A stretch of DNA of 42,415 nt. Origin: a virus. Numbering within the stretch: the first letter of the stretch is position 1; every line of letters begins with the position of its first letter. The DNA lies in IMG/VR virus record IMGVR_UViG_3300025146_000007, positions 1-42,415 of that record; one strand, given 5' to 3'. The notes under the pieces were generated by a model, which worked only from the letters and a program-made list of their open reading frames with translations, did no database searches and had not been told where the DNA came from. This document shows positions 35,685 through 42,144 of this stretch, one piece after another. The position numbers and the translations under genes are program-made.

Positions 35685-35890
35685 GCTTGGCCCTTATCTT
35701 GTCCCGCCGCAAGAACGAGGGAGTGGTGATCCAGACGCCGTATGGACCGGTGCGTGTGTTCGTGACCGAGATCAGTTGGCGCCGTGTCAAGCTAGGCTTT
35801 GAGGCGCCGGCCGAGATCCGGATCATGCGGGAGGAGCTGCTAGAGCAAGGCGCCCAGCCTGAGCCGGGCGCCTGCGTGGTTGGTGGGTGA
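35681..35890 (+). CDS. csrA: CsrA-family RNA-binding regulator
   Basis: The 69-residue protein reads LALILSRRKNEGVVIQTPYG, a short beta hairpin, then RRVKLGFEAPAEIRIMREEL. These are the two conserved ends of CsrA: the L.L.RR..E.(I/V).I opening and the V.LG.EAP..I.I.REE block with the RNA-contacting Arg. CsrA dimers bind GGA motifs near ribosome binding sites and block or aid translation. The protein could steer host carbon metabolism or time phage translation, where many leaders contain AAGGAG. It closes the early operon. A GGCGCCC/GGGCGCC stem lies in its last codons. Confidence 0.85.
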   Translation: MSLALILSRRKNEGVVIQTPYGPVRVFVTEISWRRVKLGFEAPAEIRIMREELLEQGAQPEPGACVVGG

Positions 35891-35941
35891 GGGTCAGCGA
35901 GCATGCGCCGCGCTTTCCGCGCTTTGTCAGAGCTTCACACT

Positions 35942-36117
35942 TCATCTTTCCGTCTCCTTCCGGGCATCCCTCAATTCGTCTCGGACGAGGTCGTTGATCA
36001 TGCGTGTGGAGGCGGTATTGAGCCGCAACCCTGTCTGGGTTCGCTCACGAGGACGGTCACGAGGTAGCCGGCCACATCGTCACGAAAGGCAACTGGGGCT
36101 GCCTGGTGCGGGCTCAT
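35942..36117 (-). pseudogene. Small minus-strand gene, apparently frameshifted
   Basis: The frame starting at 36117 (ATGA overlap with the gene before it) gives MSPHQAAPVAFRDDVAGYLV, then TVLVSEPRQG, but soon stops at 35999. A -1 shift near 36030 would continue into LRLNTASTRMINDLVRDELR, then DARKETER, ending at 35942. Each half looks protein-like and together they read smoothly. This could be a broken gene, a sequencing error, or a programmed shift. No canonical slippery heptamer is evident. The remaining 51 bases to the CsrA stop hold nothing I can name. Confidence 0.45.
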
Positions 36118-36701
36118 GCGGCGAACTCCAATGCCTGACGTGCCAAGGAGGGTAGGTCAACGAAGGCCCTGGCGGCCCCGGCGGCGGCCCAGGCGGCCTC
36201 GGCGGCGGCCCTGGCGGCGGACGTGGCAGCGGAGCGATCTTTGCCGCTTAGCCAATCTTCGGCCCATCGGTTCCAGGACTCAGCTTGATAGACCGCTCGC
36301 CCGCAATAGATGGCGAACGCCACCCGTTGCTCTGTCGTGATGACTGGTACGGGCAACTCGCGTTCGGTGGTCAGAGTCTTGACCCCACATTTCAGCGGCC
36401 CGTCGCGCTCTATTGGCCCGCCATCGGGAGAATCGCACTCCCAGAGCCGCAATGTAGCCGCGACGACGTCGCCATGAATCGGGTTGAGGAACAGCGCCAC
36501 AAACGGGTCTTCATAGGCATGAATCCAGCCGTCTGAACACAAGTTTGTGCCTTTGCCGGTAGCCTTGTGGGTGACGTTCTCGCCCCACTGTGTGCCGCCG
36601 TAAGTCTGGCCGTTTTGGTCCGTGAGCTTGTAGAGCTTCATGCGTCCTCCCAGGCCTGCCGGTCCAGCTCTTGCTGCCAGCGAGTCGGTTAATTGGCTCA
36701 T
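36114..36701 (-). CDS. Conserved phage protein with Ala-rich C terminus (195 aa)
   Basis: From MKLYKLTDQNGQTYGGTQWG through NVTHKATGKGTNLCSDGWIH, the gene matches a well-known phage family of unknown function. Later it has KCGVKTLTTERELPVPVITT, then EQRVAFAIYC and WNRWAEDWLSGKDRS, before an Ala-rich stretch and VDLPSLARQALEF. ATG 36701 has AAAGGAG at optimal spacing and overlaps the previous stop. ATG 36641, 20 codons in, has GGGAGG and matches the usual family start. Either may be used. Confidence 0.8.
   Translation of the reverse strand: MSQLTDSLAARAGPAGLGGRMKLYKLTDQNGQTYGGTQWGENVTHKATGKGTNLCSDGWIHAYEDPFVALFLNPIHGDVVAATLRLWECDSPDGGPIERDGPLKCGVKTLTTERELPVPVITTEQRVAFAIYCGRAVYQAESWNRWAEDWLSGKDRSAATSAARAAAEAAWAAAGAARAFVDLPSLARQALEFAA
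36183..36227 (-). repeat. Inverted partner of the Ala repeat at 33999-34052
   Basis: Read on the minus strand, these 45 bases are the same as 33999-34013 joined to 34023-34052. They encode ATSAARAAAEAAWAA here and ATSAAEAARAAAEAAWAA in the + strand gene. The shared nucleotides between otherwise unrelated genes indicate exchange of the repeat segment. Confidence 0.8.
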
Positions 36702-36871
36702 TTCGTCTCCTTTCGGGCGTCTGGCGCCCTCTCTCGCCAGCGCTTCGAGCTGTGGTACCGGGTCCGGCAGGCTGTATCGCAGAACTTGCGCCCGGCCCGG
36801 CCCTTCGTGGCCTTGCCGTCGTGCAGGCACTTGATCCAGACCGGCTCCTTCGGTACGTAGGTGCGCGGCAT
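36698..36871 (-). CDS. Treble-clef zinc-finger protein (57 aa)
   Basis: The ATG overlaps the stop of the gene before it as ATGA. The product reads PRTYVPKEPVWIKCLHDGKA, then GRKFCDTACRTRYHSSKRWR. The C...C and FC...C.. spacing with RYHxxKR is typical of small phage and bacterial treble-clef zinc fingers that bind nucleic acids. The basic tail supports that. Confidence 0.7.
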   Translation of the reverse strand: MPRTYVPKEPVWIKCLHDGKATKGRAGRKFCDTACRTRYHSSKRWRERAPDARKETK

Positions 36872-37245
36872 CAAGCCCAGTCCGAAAGGAGTGCGTGCAG
36901 CTCCTGAGCGTTGTGCCACCCGCAGGTGTCGGGGTCGAGGTCGCGTAGTTCCTGTGGCGAAAACACGAGATAGCCGCCGTTGCGGATATCGTCGTATGTG
37001 GGCTCTAGCCAGATGGGCGTGCCCCACCTCGCCTCTTCTGCGATCAACGCCTCGTCCTCCAGGTCATTGCCCTCCCACCCCGAGAAGGATGGATCGGCTT
37101 GGGCGTCTTTGAGGTCGCGTACCAAATCACGGGCGTCCAGATAATAATGCTGGTAGCGTTGCTGCCTCCCGCTCTGGAGCTGGAGGGTCATGCCGCCCCC
37201 GTTGTCCGCAATTATCAGGATTTGGAGTGCCTGTTTCTGTTTCAT
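36871..37245 (-). CDS. Conserved phage hypothetical protein (124 aa)
   Basis: It is the first gene behind the 37.3-kb minus-strand promoter. The product has QALQILIIADNGGGMTLQLQ, then YQHYYLDARDLVRDLKDAQA, a SGWEGN motif, and an acidic helical C terminus (PQELRDLDPDTCGW). The opening QILIIADNGGG(M/I)TLQLQ with YQH(Y)Y and SGWEGN recurs in many phages and is of unknown function. The ATG has AAGGACA just upstream, within a leader of short repeats. Confidence 0.75.
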   Translation of the reverse strand: MKQKQALQILIIADNGGGMTLQLQSGRQQRYQHYYLDARDLVRDLKDAQADPSFSGWEGNDLEDEALIAEEARWGTPIWLEPTYDDIRNGGYLVFSPQELRDLDPDTCGWHNAQELHALLSDWA

Positions 37246-37312
37246 TGTCCTTGTCCTTGTCCTCCTCTGTGCTCTGTGCTCTGTGCCGCTCCTGTTGCGG
37301 CTCCCTTACGTG

Positions 37313-37341
37313 AGTGTACCCCGCCTATTACACTTTGTCAA
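37313..37341 (-). promoter_or_regulatory. Near-consensus sigma-70 promoter for the minus-strand operon
   Basis: On the minus strand, TTGACA (37341-37336), a 17-bp spacer and TACACT (37318-37313) make a near-perfect promoter. The leader down to the ATG at 37245 contains three CACAGAG units, three ACAAGG-like units and a GCCGC/GCGGC hairpin. The 249-base gap (37246-37494) thus holds this promoter, the divergent + strand promoter at 37384 and the terminator at 37444. Confidence 0.85.
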
Positions 37342-37383
37342 CCCCCCTGCACGAGAAAGTTTTCGCCCCTCTTGCCCTGGCTC

Positions 37384-37409
37384 GTGCTATACTGCCGCCA
37401 ACTAAATAG
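37384..37409 (+). promoter_or_regulatory. Extended -10 late promoter, copy 2
   Basis: GTGCTATACT (37384-37393) contains an extended -10 box (TGC then TATACT), one base off the consensus. CGCCAA (37396-37401) and AATAG (37405-37409) follow at the same distances as in copy 1 at 7432. The expected start is near 37400. As in copy 1, the leader is short and ends in a strong terminator. Confidence 0.7.
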
Positions 37410-37443
37410 CCGGCCTGCCAGGTGAGCAGGTGAGCCTTAGGAT

Positions 37444-37475
37444 GGGCTGGACCCCACAAGGGTCTGGCCCTTTTT
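37444..37475 (+). terminator. Intrinsic terminator in the leader of the terminase operon
   Basis: GGGCTGGACCC (37444-37454) pairs with GGGTCTGGCCC (37460-37470), 11 bp with two G-U pairs and a 5-nt loop, followed by TTTTT. A transcript from the 37384 promoter would stop after about 75 nt, the same length as at the 7.4-kb copy. Terminase, portal and further genes lie directly downstream. Confidence 0.9.
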
Positions 37476-37494
37476 CGTATGCGAGGGAATAGCG

Positions 37495-37782
37495 ATGGAT
37501 CAAGTAGTGGATGTGCCCGCTGTCTGGTCAGGTGCCAACGCTAGCCTGACATGTGTACCGGGCTGCGACTGCGTGGGCAACCCCTACTGGCTCCCTGACT
37601 ACTGCCCTACGGCCGGCAAGGGCGAGGTGTGTGAGGCCGTCTGGCCGATATCAGAGGAGGGCAGGAGATGGCAGCCGATCTTTGAGGTGGCCGAGTGGCA
37701 GTGCCGTTGTGGCCGGCTAGACCACTGGGAGAGCTACCTTACCTCTGCGGGCTCAGCGGTGACGGTGATCAAGTTGCCATGA
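37495..37782 (+). CDS. Cys-rich hypothetical protein at the start of the late block (95 aa)
   Basis: GAGGGAA lies upstream of ATG 37495. The product contains LTCVPGCDCVGNPYWLPDYC, and later EWQCRCGRLDHWES; eight Cys in all. It could bind zinc. It is the first gene behind the promoter-terminator unit, a position where phage antitermination or small packaging proteins occur, but nothing more specific can be read. Confidence 0.7.
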   Translation: MDQVVDVPAVWSGANASLTCVPGCDCVGNPYWLPDYCPTAGKGEVCEAVWPISEEGRRWQPIFEVAEWQCRCGRLDHWESYLTSAGSAVTVIKLP

Positions 37783-37791
37783 GGGCTGAGC

Positions 37792-38115
37792 GTGGCTGCG
37801 TGGCTGAGTTTTGCAGGCTCGAATATGGCTGGTAAAAAAGGTCGCTCGGGCCGAAAGCCTGCCAGCGCCCGAGCCGCCTTCATTGCCTTCGCCGAGGGAT
37901 ACGAGGCCGACAAGCGGCGGGCAATATTGTGGCTGGAGTTGCAGCATCTTGCTGCTAAGGCGGGCGATGGCCAGGCTGGCCGGTTTTTGCTTGAGCAGTA
38001 CATCGGTAAGGCCAATCAACACCTTGAGGTGGCGGAAGAGAAGTCTGACCAGTGGTACAAGCTACAGCGCGAGATAGCTGGACTCAAGAAGGATGCAGAC
38101 TCTAACGCCGGCTAG
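37792..38115 (+). CDS. terS: Terminase small subunit
   Basis: The product contains MAGKKGRSGRKPASARAAFI, a basic opening common to terminase small subunits, then helical, charged sequence (ADKRRAILWLELQHLAAKAG). GTG 37792 has GAGGG 6 nt upstream; ATG 37825 matches the usual family start but has no binding site. It directly precedes and overlaps the large subunit. It would recognise the packaging site in phage DNA. Position is the strongest evidence. Confidence 0.7.
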   Translation: MAAWLSFAGSNMAGKKGRSGRKPASARAAFIAFAEGYEADKRRAILWLELQHLAAKAGDGQAGRFLLEQYIGKANQHLEVAEEKSDQWYKLQREIAGLKKDADSNAG

Positions 38116-39499
38116 CCTGCGTGAGTTCGCCGGCCGCAAGGCACTGGAGCGCGTAGGCGTCGATGTCTCGCCAGAGTTCGGGGCAGCTCTGTTCCCGCGG
38201 CCGAGGGAGAAGGTCGTCACAGGTGGTTGGCAGGCCGGCAAGTCTGTTGAGGGTGCGGCCGAGATATACATCGATCTGCCGCTCATCGACCCTGACCGTG
38301 ACTACCGCTACTGGGTGATCGTCCCTACCTATCGGGCGCCGCACAAGGAGATCGACTACCTGCTCCAGTGGTGCCAGGCGATGGGCATCGTTAGCTCTCA
38401 TCACTTCCCGGATGGATCGAGCTGCCGAATCGCGCTCTTTGGCGGGCGCGTCGTTGTGGAGACCAAGACTGCCGAAGATCCCGAAGGCATCGCGGGCGAG
38501 CCTTGTGACGGCGTGCTCGTGGTTGAGGCGGGCCAGATGCCCGAAACCATCCGCACGCAGGCACAAGGGCGCATCGTTACCCGGCGTGGCTGGATCACGT
38601 ACACCGGGACATTGGAGGACGACGAGGCCAAGCCTCGGTACGCTTGGTACGGGACCTTGGCTGAGCGCTGGCGTGACCACATCACCCACGAGCAAGGAGC
38701 GTACGAGCTGCCGACATGGGCGAATCGCACCGTCTTTCCTGGCGGTCGCCAAGACCCGGAGATTACGCGGCAGGAGCTTATCTTCGATGAGCACAGCTTC
38801 AGCCGCCGCTACGGCGGCAGGGCGAAGGGTGTGCGCTGGGCTGTCTACACGCAGTTACAGGCCCCGAACGCTCGCGCCAAATACCTCAAGCCGATCCCGG
38901 CCGGTCATGACAATTGGGTCTGGGGCCTCGGGGTTGGTGGCGAGGACTACGGCTCCGAGCATGGCCATCCCTCGGCCCTATCAGCGCTGAGCATGAATGA
39001 CCTGGGTGAACTCTGGGTGAGAGAGTGTCACAAGCTCCAGACCTCAGACACGAAGCGGCTGGAAGAGCAGAGGTTGGCTCTCAGTCACCTCTACCGTATC
39101 CCGCGTGTCCGCTGGGGATTCGACCCGATGCTACGTGCTCACGCCGATTACGTCGGCGCCGAGGCCGTCGACGCAGCGGCAGGAGCACGTATGAGGCGGG
39201 CTGGTGGAGTGATAGCTAGGCTCAACGGCCTGCCGGGGATGCTGGGACCGGGGTTGTTTTTCGACATCAACGGCCATGGAGTCACGGACGGCTATGACGA
39301 AATGACGCGAGTCCACCTGGCCAAGAAGCTGATGCCCAACAGAGGCGAAGTCTTTGAGTACGTCAGGATCGCCGACGACGTGACGGCCACAATTGAGAAC
39401 GCCGTCGAGGTGGCGGACGGGAGACAGCCGTTGCCTATAGGCAACACCGTCAAGCTGGTGGGCGCCAGCAAGGCTATCACTCCGGCGAGGGTTAGCTAA
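38093..39499 (+). CDS. terL: Terminase large subunit
   Basis: The 468-residue protein has a Walker A motif in VVTGGWQAGKSVEGAAEIYI, a Walker B-like GVLVVEAGQMP at about residue 140, and the coupling motif ITYTGTLED at about residue 163. The C-terminal half is the RNase H-like nuclease: an Asp in LGVGGEDYG, another in VRWGFDPML and a third in DGYDEMTR. It drives DNA into the procapsid and cuts it at the headful or site. ATG 38093 overlaps the small subunit by 23 nt, and the stop shares its last base with the portal start. Confidence 0.85.
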   Translation: MQTLTPASLREFAGRKALERVGVDVSPEFGAALFPRPREKVVTGGWQAGKSVEGAAEIYIDLPLIDPDRDYRYWVIVPTYRAPHKEIDYLLQWCQAMGIVSSHHFPDGSSCRIALFGGRVVVETKTAEDPEGIAGEPCDGVLVVEAGQMPETIRTQAQGRIVTRRGWITYTGTLEDDEAKPRYAWYGTLAERWRDHITHEQGAYELPTWANRTVFPGGRQDPEITRQELIFDEHSFSRRYGGRAKGVRWAVYTQLQAPNARAKYLKPIPAGHDNWVWGLGVGGEDYGSEHGHPSALSALSMNDLGELWVRECHKLQTSDTKRLEEQRLALSHLYRIPRVRWGFDPMLRAHADYVGAEAVDAAAGARMRRAGGVIARLNGLPGMLGPGLFFDINGHGVTDGYDEMTRVHLAKKLMPNRGEVFEYVRIADDVTATIENAVEVADGRQPLPIGNTVKLVGASKAITPARVS

Positions 39500-41409
39500 T
39501 GGACCGCACGACTGTAGACCACTGGCGCACAGAGCTTGAGTCTCTGTTCAGCCAGTACATGGACGCACGCCGGTCCTGGCGCCAGCTCTTGCACCGGGAG
39601 CTACAGGCGAACGTAGACCCCAAGCTGCGCGACATCGCCGCCTACTACGAGACGCCGGACATCGAGGAGGAGCTGTTCAAGCTCACGGGGATTCTGCAAA
39701 TGAACCCCACCGAGTTTGACTACGTGCTGCTCGGTGACGGGACACGGCTGGAGGAGCGGGCGCAGGACACGGCTCTATGGGTTGCCCGCGGACATCTGGA
39801 CATCAACAAGGGCCGCAAGGTTGACCGCCAGATCGGTGAGGGGCAGGGGCTGGACGGCTGCAAGGTCCAGCGCTTGATGTACCGCCCGCCTACGGAGCTG
39901 GACGGACGCGAGGAGTACGGCGAGACGGACGGGATGCTCTGGTACACCGACGACGTGGACACGCTCTCTGTGCGCTGGCTGCCAAGGGGCGAGGGCTTTG
40001 AATACATCATCTGGGACGCCGAGGTGCCGATCGCATCGGCTAACGAGGACTACCGGGTATCCGGCAAGCAACTCGGCGGCGGCTACAATTCCAAGCTCTA
40101 CTATCGCCCGCTCCTGGACGACTCCAACAAGCTGGTCTGGGTGGGCGATGACGTATCGCCGGACGATAGCCAGTACGGCACCAGCAAGCTGGTCAGGCGG
40201 GTGATCTGTGAGTACCTGGACAAGACTAACAAGTGTCCGGTCTGCCCTGAGGGGCACCCTCTCTGGGCGGGCGTCGAGTACCTGCTGAACGCGGCCGGTG
40301 AGTTCAAGACAGACGGCATCGAGGTCAACCGCTACACGCTGCCGTACCGACACGCCCCGACCTTGCGCGTGATTGCCGGCCGGCGTTCGTCCGACCGCAA
40401 CCCGCACTTCCGCTACCGGCCGGCTCTCTACCCTCTGTTTGTCGAGGCCACGATCATCAACTGGCTCAACACCGTGCTGATGACTCTGGCCAATCGCGAC
40501 TCCTCTCAGGAGCAGGTGTACGCCACGCTGAAGTCCCTGCCCGAGGCGGCCGTGGGCCGGATGCCCGAAGTCTACTGGGACACCATGAGCGTGCCCCTGC
40601 CCAGGCCGGGCGCGAAGGAAGCGCCGATAGTGCCGGGCGAGCTCTTGGCCTGGCCGACCAAGCTGGTTGATGCCTTCCTGACACTGCGAGAGGACGCGCT
40701 GAGGCGCTTCGAGGCGGCCAAGATCAACCGCTTCATCATGGGCGAAGCGTTCCAAGAGGCAAGGGAAGGCACGGGCTCTGCCAACCTCTCGCAACTGCAA
40801 CAGGCCCGACTGCCCTTCAACCCTCTGTTGATGGAGACGGACCAGTTCTGGTTGGAGCTGTATGAGGACATCCTGCACGCCATCCGCTACTGGGACCACG
40901 AGGAGCCCAAGGATACTCAGCGCCAGTACCCGGTGATCGCCGGCGGTGAGGAACCATTGGCTCGGCACCGGGCTGAGCCGGGCACGACCGTCAACCTCAC
41001 GGCCGCCATGCTCGGCGGCTTCCGCCTCAAGCTGAAGACCGAGAACGAGACCTTGCAAGAGCAGATACAGCGCGAGCAGCACGCCTGGTGGAAGTTCGAG
41101 CGCGGGTTTATCGACGACAGTCAGCTTGTCAAGGAATGGGGCTATGCCGACGCCGAGGCCCAACTGAGGCGCATCAACGACTACCGGCTCTACGTGCGTT
41201 CCAAGCATCTGAAGGAAGCGGCGCAACTGTACGTCATCCAGACCCTATTTTCTTCGCAGGCCGACCTCGACCCCGCGCTTTTCGCGCCCGCGCCACCTTC
41301 AGATGGGGCTGAGGCGCCGCCTCAAGGCGGTGGGGTAGGCCAGCCTAGCGTGAGACTGCCGGCGCTCAACGGACCTGCCGGCGGCACCAGTCCAGTGGGG
41401 GGGTTATGA
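39499..41409 (+). CDS. Portal protein
   Basis: The 636-residue protein follows the terminase in the usual order. It opens with helical sequence (WRTELESLFSQYMDARRSWR), has a long charged middle, a short Cys pair (NKCPVCPEGHPLW) within an inserted loop, and helical segments (LFVEATIINWLNTVLMTLAN, then DAFLTLREDALRRFEAAKIN) of the kind that build the portal stem and crown. It ends in a Pro/Gly-rich tail. Twelve copies should form the DNA channel at one capsid vertex. The call rests on position, size and helix pattern. Confidence 0.8.
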   Translation: MDRTTVDHWRTELESLFSQYMDARRSWRQLLHRELQANVDPKLRDIAAYYETPDIEEELFKLTGILQMNPTEFDYVLLGDGTRLEERAQDTALWVARGHLDINKGRKVDRQIGEGQGLDGCKVQRLMYRPPTELDGREEYGETDGMLWYTDDVDTLSVRWLPRGEGFEYIIWDAEVPIASANEDYRVSGKQLGGGYNSKLYYRPLLDDSNKLVWVGDDVSPDDSQYGTSKLVRRVICEYLDKTNKCPVCPEGHPLWAGVEYLLNAAGEFKTDGIEVNRYTLPYRHAPTLRVIAGRRSSDRNPHFRYRPALYPLFVEATIINWLNTVLMTLANRDSSQEQVYATLKSLPEAAVGRMPEVYWDTMSVPLPRPGAKEAPIVPGELLAWPTKLVDAFLTLREDALRRFEAAKINRFIMGEAFQEAREGTGSANLSQLQQARLPFNPLLMETDQFWLELYEDILHAIRYWDHEEPKDTQRQYPVIAGGEEPLARHRAEPGTTVNLTAAMLGGFRLKLKTENETLQEQIQREQHAWWKFERGFIDDSQLVKEWGYADAEAQLRRINDYRLYVRSKHLKEAAQLYVIQTLFSSQADLDPALFAPAPPSDGAEAPPQGGGVGQPSVRLPALNGPAGGTSPVGGL

Positions 41410-41687
41410 ACCGCGCACAGAGGAGAGCCATGAACCAAGACAACGGCCACGTCCCGATCTCCGTACCCCTATTGGGGCAGGACAAGCCGCGAGTGGGGGC
41501 GAACTCTATCGCGGCCTTCATACGCAAGCTGGACGAGAACGGCACGTTCGAGCCTGAGAAGGTCGTGCGCCTGCCTAACGGCCAAGCCAAGGTGGAGGTG
41601 GGCCGCTCGAACTTCGTGGACGCGACCGAACTCTGCGAGATGATCCGCCAGGTGGTGAGGGAGGAGCTGCAGGCGTGGAAGGGGTGA
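41406..41687 (+). CDS. Hypothetical protein (93 aa)
   Basis: ATG 41406 overlaps the portal stop as ATGA; a second ATG at 41430 has AGGAGAG upstream and is also possible. The product has VPISVPLLGQDKPRVGANSI, then AAFIRKLDENG and a helical, acidic C terminus. The opening MNRAQRRAMN is common among short phage proteins. The role is unknown, probably in the virion or in assembly. Confidence 0.65.
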   Translation: MNRAQRRAMNQDNGHVPISVPLLGQDKPRVGANSIAAFIRKLDENGTFEPEKVVRLPNGQAKVEVGRSNFVDATELCEMIRQVVREELQAWKG

Positions 41688-41962
41688 ACCGCAGGGGATT
41701 CTTCAAGGCTCTAGGCGCCCTTGTGGCCGCTCCCGTGGCCTGGAAGCTGGCACCGAAAGAGGAGACGCGGGACTTCACAGGCGTAAAGGCTCGTGGCGAG
41801 ACAAAGGCTTTCGCAAGCTTCGACACGTCCACCATCCCTGCCAACGCGACGATTACGGGGGTAGCCGTCTGGAACCATACGAACATCCCTTACGTGATCG
41901 TGACATGGTATGACGCCAAAGGGGGCCGCGCCGTGGCCGATGTGCGTCAGGTGAACGCATGA
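41684..41962 (+). CDS. Protein with a twin-arginine (Tat) signal (92 aa)
   Basis: GTG 41684 overlaps the previous stop as GTGA, with GGAAGG upstream. The N terminus reads NRRGFFKALGALVAAPVAWK, a full Tat motif (RRGFFK) followed by a short hydrophobic helix. The remaining 65 residues are beta-rich (NATITGVAVWNHTNIPYVIV). A Tat signal means export of a folded product, if it is real. In a phage it could modify the envelope or be used as a membrane tether. Confidence 0.65.
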   Translation: MNRRGFFKALGALVAAPVAWKLAPKEETRDFTGVKARGETKAFASFDTSTIPANATITGVAVWNHTNIPYVIVTWYDAKGGRAVADVRQVNA

Positions 41963-42144
41963 ACCCTCTGCACTGGCATGACCTGGTAACGGCGACCTGG
42001 CTGGGCTTCGCCGGCCACTTCACGCCGGTAGCCAGGTACTTCCATGCCCACCCCGGTAACGGTGAGCCGCACGAGCATCCCGAGCACTGGCGCCTGGAGG
42101 AGAAGATTCAGGAGCGCGAGCGGGAGGCGGCTAAGGCCGGATGA
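41959..42144 (+). CDS. His-rich hypothetical protein (61 aa)
   Basis: ATG 41959 overlaps the previous stop. The product has MNPLHWHDLVTATWLGFAGH, then HAHPGNGEPHEHPEHWRLEE, nine His in 61 residues, followed by a charged helix. The His cluster could bind metal. No family was recognised. Confidence 0.65.
   Translation: MNPLHWHDLVTATWLGFAGHFTPVARYFHAHPGNGEPHEHPEHWRLEEKIQEREREAAKAG

Noticed and set aside
35880-36155. 91-codon + strand frame after the CsrA gene
   Set aside because: It is opposite the minus-strand gene pieces, Ser/Arg-rich, and has no binding site.
39775-41226. 483-codon open frame on the minus strand
   Set aside because: It lies wholly opposite the portal gene and is Leu/Val/Arg/Gln-rich, typical of the shadow of a GC-rich gene; no binding site.
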